Shown here piece after piece: positions 33,332-38,663 of a stretch of DNA of 38,663 bases. Position 1 is the stretch's first letter; every line of letters starts with the position of its first letter. The stretch is from Bacteroidota bacterium (GTDB taxonomy: Bacteria; Bacteroidota; Ignavibacteria; Ignavibacteriales; Melioribacteraceae), in assembly GCA_023447335.1 (NCBI GenBank), contig JAEXOD010000187.1, forward strand, positions 1 through 38,663, written 5' to 3'. Both the position numbers and the translations under genes were made by a program. The notes below the pieces were generated by a model that ran no database searches, was not told the DNA's origin, and worked only from the letters and a program-made list of their open reading frames with translations.

Positions 33332-34210
33332 ATGTCTAATAAAAGAATAATAGAGTTAGGGGATTCGAAAGAAGTACTAAAAAAATATCCTGATAATTAT
33401 ATTGATTTAATAGTTACTTCTCCTCCATATGCAGATAGGCGAAAAAATACTTATGGCGGAATTTCGCCGGATAAATATGTTGAATGGTTTTTACCTATTA
33501 GTGAACAACTTTTGAGGGTTCTAAAGCCAACGGGCACTTTTGTTCTAAATATAAAGGAAAAAGCCGAAAACGGCGAAAGACACACATATGTTATTGAATT
33601 AATACTTGCACTACGGAAACAAGGATGGGTATGGACCGAAGAATTTGTTTGGCACAAAAAAAATAGCTATCCCGGAAAATGGCCTAACAGATTTAGGGAC
33701 TCATGGGAAAGGTTGTTGCAGTTTAATAAAACCAAAACATTTAATATGTACCAAGAAAATGTGATGGTACCTGTAGGTGAATGGGCTAAACAACGACTTA
33801 AAAAATTAAGTAATGTTGATAAAATAAGAGATGAATCTAAAAGTGGTAGCGGTTTTGGAAAAAATATTTCTAACTGGGTAAAACGTGATTATGTCTATCC
33901 GACAAATGTTTTATATATGGCTACCGAATGCAATAATAAAAATCATAGTGCTGCTTTTCCTTTAGCATTACCCGAGTGGTTTATTAAACTATTTACAAAA
34001 GAAAATGATGTTGTTTTAGATCCCTTTATGGGAAGCGGAACAACTCTTATTGCTGCAAATAACTTAAATAGAATTCCTTTTGGAATTGATATTCAATCCG
34101 AGTATTATAATATGGTTATTAAAGAATTTGAAAAAATAGACGTAGATCAGAAGATAAATTTTGATATAGGGGATTTGGATGGAAAAATTGAACTTAAAAG
34201 ATGTGATTGA
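33332..34210 (+). CDS. Type II DNA methyltransferase (N4-cytosine/N6-adenine type, beta order)
   Basis: A 292-residue amino-methyltransferase. The catalytic motif IV is TSPPY (29-33), and the SAM-binding motif I, DPFMGSGTT (230-238), comes after it, which is the beta-class order. SPPY rather than DPPY favours N4-methylcytosine. The target-recognition region lies between about 110 and 200 and includes WHKKNSYPGKWPNRFRDSWE, a block shared by many enzymes of this group. It should protect the host DNA from the nuclease encoded next, whose gene overlaps it by 32 bp. The order methyltransferase then nuclease allows protection to be established first. The recognition sequence cannot be read off. Confidence 0.93.
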   Translation: MSNKRIIELGDSKEVLKKYPDNYIDLIVTSPPYADRRKNTYGGISPDKYVEWFLPISEQLLRVLKPTGTFVLNIKEKAENGERHTYVIELILALRKQGWVWTEEFVWHKKNSYPGKWPNRFRDSWERLLQFNKTKTFNMYQENVMVPVGEWAKQRLKKLSNVDKIRDESKSGSGFGKNISNWVKRDYVYPTNVLYMATECNNKNHSAAFPLALPEWFIKLFTKENDVVLDPFMGSGTTLIAANNLNRIPFGIDIQSEYYNMVIKEFEKIDVDQKINFDIGDLDGKIELKRCD

Positions 34211-34913
34211 TTATGTTGAGACCAATATTGAAGTTTTTCATAATAACAGACTTATTAGTTTAAACAAATTAAAATTAAAACAAATTTTAAAAAGAAAAAA
34301 TCCATATTTATTTAAAGCAAAAAATATTGAAAACGCAAATGATTTAATAAAGGGGATTTTGGATGCGTTTTTATCTTCTCAAGAAGAAACATTATTTGGT
34401 AATTGGTTAGAAGGACTGGCAATATTTATTAACGGAAAAGTTTATAACGGTCGTAAGTCCGGTATTTCCGGCATAGATTTGGAATTTGAAAATGAAAATA
34501 AAAGATTTATCGTGTCTATTAAATCTGGTCCAAACTGGGGGAATAGTAGTCAAATAAAAAAAATGATTACCGATTTTGATAAAGCAAGGAAAACTTTATT
34601 AACAAGCAATTCTAAATTGGAAATAGTTGCCGTAAACGGGTGTTGTTACGGAATTGATGAAAGTTCTTATAAACAGGGGAATTATTATAAGTATTGCGGA
34701 AAAAATTTTTGGAGCTTTATTTCCGGTGAAGAAAACTTATACTTAGATTTAATAGAGCCGATAGGACATAACGCATTTGTTCACAATACAAAATTTAAAA
34801 CTGCATATAATACAGTCCTTAATTTATTTGTTGTAGAATTTGTTAAAGATTTTTGTATAAAAGGTGAAATTAATTGGGAGAAATTGATACTATTTAATTC
34901 AGGAAAAATATAA
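34179..34913 (+). CDS. Type II restriction endonuclease, probably PmeII-like family
   Basis: A 244-residue protein partnered with the overlapping methyltransferase gene. The block LKRKNPYLFKAKN near 37-49, LSSQEETLFGNWLEGLAIF, GIDLEFE and IVSIKSGPNWGNSSQIKK match, from memory, what is annotated as the PmeII family of type II restriction enzymes. A PD-(D/E)XK-type core is suggested by D100 and K115. The residue two before the Lys is Ser (S113-I-K115), as in the Cfr10I/NgoMIV kind of variant, so a distant acidic residue must complete the site. It cuts unmodified DNA at the site methylated by its partner. Family name and active-site layout rest on recall and pattern, not a search. Confidence 0.82.
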   Translation: MEKLNLKDVIDYVETNIEVFHNNRLISLNKLKLKQILKRKNPYLFKAKNIENANDLIKGILDAFLSSQEETLFGNWLEGLAIFINGKVYNGRKSGISGIDLEFENENKRFIVSIKSGPNWGNSSQIKKMITDFDKARKTLLTSNSKLEIVAVNGCCYGIDESSYKQGNYYKYCGKNFWSFISGEENLYLDLIEPIGHNAFVHNTKFKTAYNTVLNLFVVEFVKDFCIKGEINWEKLILFNSGKI

Positions 34914-34926
34914 TATAGGGGAAGTT

Positions 34927-36984
34927 ATGATGAAAAAAAAGTTGTTATTATTTTTATTTTTAATCGGATTTACAAGTATATTTTCGCAGCAGTATAAAGC
35001 TGTTCTTTTTGCCGGTTCGGGGCTTTCATCTCAAGAAAGGCTAACGGCAATGGCATTAATAGGTATTGCCAATAGAGATAGCGCACGTGTTTTTATGTAT
35101 AATATGTACGAAACTTGGAGTTATACGCAAACGGATGAAAAATGGTCACAAATTTATATTCAAAAAGGGAATGTTAAATTTGATACTATTAGAACCGTAG
35201 CTTCTTTAATTAATAGGTTTAGATATTTAATTAAAGGAGGTATCACTTATGCCCCGAACAGAATATTCGGAAATTTTTCGGGACAATCTTTTATGTGGCA
35301 GGGGGAATATGCTGCCTTAATAGGCGGACTGACAGATAGGTTGCCGGTAACCACTTCGCAAGCTATTACTTATAATTTAAATGTTTCGGATTCTGTTTTG
35401 GTTGAAGATTCGTTTGACGGTGATTCACCGATAAAAGTACCCGGTAAACTTGAATTAACTTCCCATATCTGGAATAGTTCGACACTTTCGGAAGAAAATA
35501 AATATTTGTCAATATTAAATTGGGGAGTGGAAAATCTTCTTCCTAGGTGTAATCCGGAAAAGTTTTATATAAGAGAAATTACGGATTTTACAATTAAATA
35601 TAAGATGTTTCAAGTTAATTTAGCGGGTACGGCAGATTTGGATTTGAATAGTATGCCTACTGCCCGAGCTGACGTTCTCGAAAATACATTAACCTATTTA
35701 CAGCAAAAAAATAACGGGAAAATATATCATATTTATGGCTGGATACACCCTGAACCGATGAATCAATGGTTTGCGTTTTTTGGTACGGCGTTTCATGAAA
35801 CTTTAATGGGAAATTTATCGTGGCATACCTCTTTCCCCGTGGCAGAAAGAGAATATAAACCCGCCGCAATGGTAAATCCTGATACAATTACTTTAGATGT
35901 TAATAAAAGATATATCACTTTTATAGGTACCGAAGGGGATGCAGGTAATTGGGTTATCGGGTTGCAATCCGGTGCGTGGCTTTCTGCTTCTAGAGGAAGT
36001 GTTCCCGTAAACTGGGGTTGGAATTTGCACTTGCTTGAGTTATGTCCGTTTATTGCATCATATTATTATGATACTGCAACGCCGAATGACGGATTTATTA
36101 GTGTAACATCTCCGCTTGGGTATGTCTTCCCTGATTTGTGGGGTGATGCGGTTTTACCAGATGCAATTAGCAAAACGAGGGGGTTAATGGATAAATTCAA
36201 CATGAATGAGATTTATGCATATAAACATTATGCGGGGAGCGGTACAATGGTTTATAGAGGGAAAACTATAAATAATAGTTTTAATTTTCAAAGACTTGCG
36301 AATTTTCAAAATTCAATAAACGCCCGTATTACAATGTTGTTTGATCCTCAGTTAAACTCACAACGACCAACAATAAAATATAACGCTTTAATGTTTAATC
36401 ATACCGGGGACGGTAGTTATTACGGAGAAGCAAGTAATCTTGATAATATGGCAAATAGAATAATTAACAGCGTAAAAACTTTGCCTAAACCGGGATTTTT
36501 ATTAGCTGGTTATCAAAGATTAAGACAAGATGATTTTACAAACAGAACGGATCCGGGAAACAGCGATATTTCTATCCCTAGATTATTACAGGTTGTAAAT
36601 AAAATTAAAGCCGATCCACTAATCGGTGCCAATACTGAAGTTGTTACAATTGAAAGAATGTCAATTTTAATGCGTAAATATATGGGATTAAGCGGTGCAG
36701 AGGAAGAGCAGTTAACTCCCGTAAAATTTTACTTAAGTCAAAACTACCCCAATCCGTTTAACCCAAGTACAATAATCGGCTTTTCTTTACCTGAAAGACA
36801 GCTTGTTACTTTAAAAGTTTATGATATATTGGGGAAAGAAGTAGCTACGTTAATAAATGAAGAGTTAATTGGCGGTTATCACGAAAGAGCATTTAATGCT
36901 TTAAACTTAAGTAGCGGAGTCTATTTTTACAATTTACAAGCAGGAAAATTTAGCGAAAGTAAAAAGATGATGCTGATTAGATAA
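34927..36984 (+). CDS. Secreted GxGYxYP-like putative glycoside hydrolase with T9SS sorting domain
   Basis: A 685-residue secreted protein. The signal peptide (KKKLLLFLFLIGFTSIFSQ) ends near residue 21. The N-terminal segment RLTAMALIGIANRDSARVFM resembles the GxGYxYP N-terminal domain, and SPLGYVFPD (395-403) matches the motif after which the GxGYxYP putative glycoside hydrolases are named. EGDAGNWVIGLQSGAW and WGWNLHLLELCPFIASYYY flank it. The last ~85 residues are a T9SS sorting domain (NYPNPFNPSTIIGFSLPE ... SSGVYFYNLQAGK). Substrate unknown. A strong AGGGGAAG ribosome-binding site lies just before the paired ATGATG. The gene is only 13 bp after the restriction endonuclease gene, an unexpected neighbour. 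Confidence 0.85.
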   Translation: MMKKKLLLFLFLIGFTSIFSQQYKAVLFAGSGLSSQERLTAMALIGIANRDSARVFMYNMYETWSYTQTDEKWSQIYIQKGNVKFDTIRTVASLINRFRYLIKGGITYAPNRIFGNFSGQSFMWQGEYAALIGGLTDRLPVTTSQAITYNLNVSDSVLVEDSFDGDSPIKVPGKLELTSHIWNSSTLSEENKYLSILNWGVENLLPRCNPEKFYIREITDFTIKYKMFQVNLAGTADLDLNSMPTARADVLENTLTYLQQKNNGKIYHIYGWIHPEPMNQWFAFFGTAFHETLMGNLSWHTSFPVAEREYKPAAMVNPDTITLDVNKRYITFIGTEGDAGNWVIGLQSGAWLSASRGSVPVNWGWNLHLLELCPFIASYYYDTATPNDGFISVTSPLGYVFPDLWGDAVLPDAISKTRGLMDKFNMNEIYAYKHYAGSGTMVYRGKTINNSFNFQRLANFQNSINARITMLFDPQLNSQRPTIKYNALMFNHTGDGSYYGEASNLDNMANRIINSVKTLPKPGFLLAGYQRLRQDDFTNRTDPGNSDISIPRLLQVVNKIKADPLIGANTEVVTIERMSILMRKYMGLSGAEEEQLTPVKFYLSQNYPNPFNPSTIIGFSLPERQLVTLKVYDILGKEVATLINEELIGGYHERAFNALNLSSGVYFYNLQAGKFSESKKMMLIR

Positions 36985-37008
36985 ATAAACAGTTTTTATT
37001 TAATAGGT

Positions 37009-37042
37009 GGGGTTGTGCAAAACATTATTTTGATACAGCCCC
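37009..37042. repeat. Inverted repeat, terminator-like or IS-end-like
   Basis: GGGGTTGT (37009-37016) pairs with ACAGCCCC (37035-37042), with one G-T wobble. The next bases on each side (GCAAAAC and ATTTTGAT) are loosely complementary. It lies 24 bp past the stop codon of the secreted protein gene, so it could stop transcription, although no T-run follows. The ends also look like terminal inverted repeats of insertion sequences with GGGGCTGT-type tips placed back to back, as in a tiny deleted remnant. Confidence 0.4.
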
Positions 37043-37081
37043 TGAATTAAGTGCTGAATGTTAAATGTTGAATAAGAAGAA

Positions 37082-37114
37082 CTCGCAACCCATGAATTTA
37101 TTCATGGTGGCGAG
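37082..37114. repeat. Hairpin A of copy 1
   Basis: An outer CTCGC/GCGAG stem and an inner CCATGAAT/ATTCATGG stem with a TT loop are separated by a small asymmetric internal loop. The same 33 bases recur unchanged at 37548-37580 in copy 2. Confidence 0.85.
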
Positions 37115-37126
37115 GTAACAACCCAG

Positions 37127-37146
37127 CCCATGAATTCATTCATGGG
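37127..37146. repeat. Hairpin B of copy 1
   Basis: A perfect 9-bp inverted repeat, CCCATGAAT / ATTCATGGG, with a TC loop. In copy 2 the right arm reads AATCATGGG, which breaks one pair. The arms resemble those of hairpin A. Confidence 0.85.
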
Positions 37147-37189
37147 TAATAATAATACCCATACAAGCAAGTATTAGCGGGGTATGTTT

Positions 37190-37211
37190 ACCACTATCTA
37201 AAGATAGTGGT
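37190..37211. repeat. Hairpin C of copy 1
   Basis: A perfect 10-bp inverted repeat, ACCACTATCT / AGATAGTGGT, with an AA loop. Copy 2 has one stem mismatch (AGATAGCGGT). The arm starts CCACTAT, as in hairpin D, so the arms of C and D could also pair with each other. Confidence 0.85.
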
Positions 37212-37267
37212 AATTGAATGAACACATATTTATTATAGCCATTATTATTTATTCTTGTTTGTAATTA

Positions 37268-37291
37268 CCACTATTTTTAAATAGTGGCTAC
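37268..37291 (-). repeat. REP-like hairpin D with adjacent GTAG, copy 1
   Basis: A perfect 9-bp inverted repeat CCACTATTT / AAATAGTGG with a TT loop (37268-37287), followed on the plus strand by CTAC. On the minus strand this reads GTAG immediately before the hairpin, the arrangement of REP elements served by REP-associated tyrosine transposases (RAYT). No RAYT gene is in the window. Confidence 0.6.
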
Positions 37292-37525
37292 GGAGCGGGT
37301 AATGTATACATCAAAAACAAATGTCGCCTCTACGAGGCTAAAAACCTTTCGGTGTTTATGTGTGTTACAATAATATCACTCCTCCGGTGCTGAAAAGCGT
37401 TAAAATATAGATGATAGAATTCAGACAATAGATGTTAGACAAAAATTAATTCAAACTGGTTCTATCCTGAAAATCCTTCTTTTATCCTGAAAATCCTGGT
37501 TCAAAAATAATGTTAAATGTTGAGT

Positions 37526-37949
37526 GTTAAATGTTGAATAAGAAGAACTCGCAACCCATGAATTTATTCATGGTGGCGAGGTAAAAACCCAACCCATGAA
37601 TTCAATCATGGGGAATAATAACACCCATACAAGCAAGTGTTAGCGGGGTATGTTTACCACTATCTGAAGATAGCGGTAATTGAATGAACACATATTTATT
37701 ATAGCTGTTATTATTAATTCCTCTTATTAATTGCCACTATTTTCAAATAGTGGCTACGGAGCGGGGAATATATAAATCAAAAAACAATGTTGTTCGTGTT
37801 TGTGTGTGTTACAATAATATCACTCCTCCGGAGCTGAAAAGCGTTAAAATATAGATGATAGAATTCAGACAATAGATGTTAGACAAAAATTAATTCAAAC
37901 TGGTTCTATCCTGAAAATCCTTCTTTTATCCTGAAAATCCTGGTTCAAA
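37526..37949. repeat. Composite repeat, copy 2 (424 bp)
   Basis: Second direct copy, 20 bp after the first. It differs from copy 1 mainly in the left ~260 bp (roughly twenty substitutions by eye) and lacks a ~22-bp segment that holds hairpin E. The right-hand 147 bp (37803-37949) match 37359-37505 of copy 1 except for one base (T at 37388, A at 37832). Hairpins A and D are kept; B and C each have one mismatch. Confidence 0.93.
37733..37757 (-). repeat. REP-like hairpin D with adjacent GTAG, copy 2
   Basis: GCCACTATTT / AAATAGTGGC forms a perfect 10-bp stem with a TC loop at 37733-37754. CTAC (37754-37757) overlaps the right end of the stem and reads GTAG on the minus strand. Relative to copy 1, the loop base changed and the stem gained a pair. 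Confidence 0.6.
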
Positions 37950-37997
37950 TAAGGTTGAGTGTTTAGTACTAAATAAATAAAATAAACCATTTTATTT

Positions 37998-38663
37998 TTA
38001 TATATCTGTACTAACAGGCAAAATTACGGTAAATTCCGTGCCTTCGTTTACCGCGCTTGAAACTTCAATTGATCCTTTGTTTCTTTCCACAAATTCTTTG
38101 CATAAAATTAACCCTAAACCGGTACCGCTTTCATTCATAGTTCCTTTTTTCGAATTGTGTGTGGAAAGGCTAAATAAACCGTTTAAAGTTTTATTATCCA
38201 TTCCTATTCCGTCATCTTTAATTTTAAGCTTGATGTATTTGTCATTGCTTATCGCAGAAATAATAACATTACCGCCTCTATTGGTAAATTTAATAGCGTT
38301 ACTACAAATATTCCGAATAACGGTTCTAATCATCTCCATATCAGCAAATACTAAATTACTTTCAATTAACAAATCTGTTAATAAAATCTCTTTTGCTTTT
38401 GCTTGGGGTGTTAGTAGTTCTAATGTATCTTTAACTGCATCGGTTAAATCAAATTCCATAGGATGAAATTCGATTCTGCCGGTTTGTGAACGACTCCATT
38501 GTAGAAGATTTTCCAATAATTCATAAGATTTTTTAGCTACGCCTTCCATCTCTTTAATGTAACTAACTCTTTCATCGTCAGTAAAATCGTAATAATCGGT
38601 AACAAGCATACTCGAAAATCCGAGCATAGTTATAAACGGATTTTTAAGATCGTGTGCAATAAT
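37998..38663 (-). CDS. Sensor histidine kinase, C-terminal part (5' truncated by window edge)
   Basis: The frame is open to the right edge, so the N-terminal sensor part is missing. The first visible residues are IIAHDLKNPFIT, the H box with the phospho-acceptor His. Then come the dimerisation helices (ELLENLLQWSRSQTG) and HATPase_c with N box (IRNICSNAIKF), G1 (DDGIGMD) and G2 (GTGLGLILCKE). The core is complete and should be active. It is a close relative of the kinase half of the gene at 12638-13744. The translated part should be read from 38663, not from the internal ATG at 38625-38627. It converges on the repeat region. Confidence 0.94.
   Translation of the reverse strand: MIAHDLKNPFITMLGFSSMLVTDYYDFTDDERVSYIKEMEGVAKKSYELLENLLQWSRSQTGRIEFHPMEFDLTDAVKDTLELLTPQAKAKEILLTDLLIESNLVFADMEMIRTVIRNICSNAIKFTNRGGNVIISAISNDKYIKLKIKDDGIGMDNKTLNGLFSLSTHNSKKGTMNESGTGLGLILCKEFVERNKGSIEVSSAVNEGTEFTVILPVSTDI

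Larger units (their letters stand above)
37060..37505. repeat. Composite repeat, copy 1 (446 bp)
   Basis: First of two direct copies. It begins GTTAAATGTTGAATAAGAAG and ends CTGGTTCAAA. In order it carries hairpin A (37082-37114), hairpin B (37127-37146), hairpin C (37190-37211), hairpin D (37268-37287), a short GCCTC-TAC-GAGGC hairpin E (37326-37338), an ACTCCTCCGG element, and an internal direct repeat TATCCTGAAAATCCT (twice within 37463-37497). The short hairpin E segment is absent from copy 2. No reading frame of note is present. Confidence 0.93.
36985..37997. other. 1-kb non-coding region with tandem composite repeats
   Basis: No credible coding sequence lies between the T9SS protein gene and the converging histidine kinase gene. 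It contains an inverted repeat (37009-37042), two direct copies of a ~0.44-kb repeat (37060-37505 and 37526-37949) separated by 20 bp that contain another partial copy of the repeat's first bases, and an AT-rich stretch before the kinase stop codon. Confidence 0.85.

Noticed and set aside
37060..37949. CRISPR array
   Set aside because: There are only two long, near-identical copies with no short regularly spaced repeats or unique spacers, and no cas genes.

Overview
The window is very AT-rich, with A/T-biased codon use. Several genes probably use TTG starts. Two predicted secreted proteins end in a type IX secretion (T9SS) sorting domain of the YPNPFNP type. Together with a TTG-N20-TATCTTTG promoter of the Bacteroidota kind, this points to the Bacteroidota/Chlorobiota group, most likely an Ignavibacteria-like lineage. 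That placement is inference from protein style only; no rRNA or tRNA gene was seen.

Layout. (1) 2-673 is the 3' end of a sigma-54 activator. It overlaps tail-to-tail with a short-chain dehydrogenase (657-1472, minus). (2) 1776-2053 holds a small solo HTH/AT-hook gene with its own terminator. (3) 2191-4083 (minus) is a compact stress operon: AlkA-type DNA glycosylase, ECF sigma factor, RsrA-like zinc anti-sigma factor, OsmC-type peroxidase. (4) 4101-9113 (plus) encodes a large cNMP-domain/GAF/kinase-like protein without the phospho-acceptor histidine, then MiaA and a GT2 glycosyltransferase. (5) 9156-13744 encodes two hybrid two-component proteins, probably one phosphorelay. (6) 13835-22299 is a tightly packed series: SpoIID/LytB protein, GT4 glycosyltransferase, BatA/vWA membrane protein, HflX, a histidine-ammonia-lyase-like enzyme and an atypical class III nucleotidyl cyclase. 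(7) 22369-26706 is a giant BadF/HgdC-type activase-dehydratase fusion. (8) 26752-29291 is a methyltransferase-archease-RtcB unit for RNA ligation or repair. (9) 29344-33197 holds an exported hypothetical protein, a T9SS metalloprotease and a GSCFA protein. (10) 33252-34913 is a two-gene type II restriction-modification system with a promoter. A GxGYxYP-like secreted protein follows 13 bp later. (11) 36985-37997 is non-coding and carries two tandem copies of a ~0.44-kb composite repeat full of perfect hairpins. (12) 37998-38663 (minus) is the 3' part of another histidine kinase.

How the parts work together. The window is mostly chromosomal housekeeping, envelope and signalling genes, with four histidine-kinase-type proteins. 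Accessory character is clearest from about 33.2 kb to 38 kb (restriction-modification plus repeats). The items most worth a second look are the cyclase with a non-canonical base pocket, the pseudokinase with an altered cNMP pocket, the RsrA-like spacing in the anti-sigma factor, the archease-RtcB-methyltransferase unit, and the composite repeat whose two halves have diverged very unequally.
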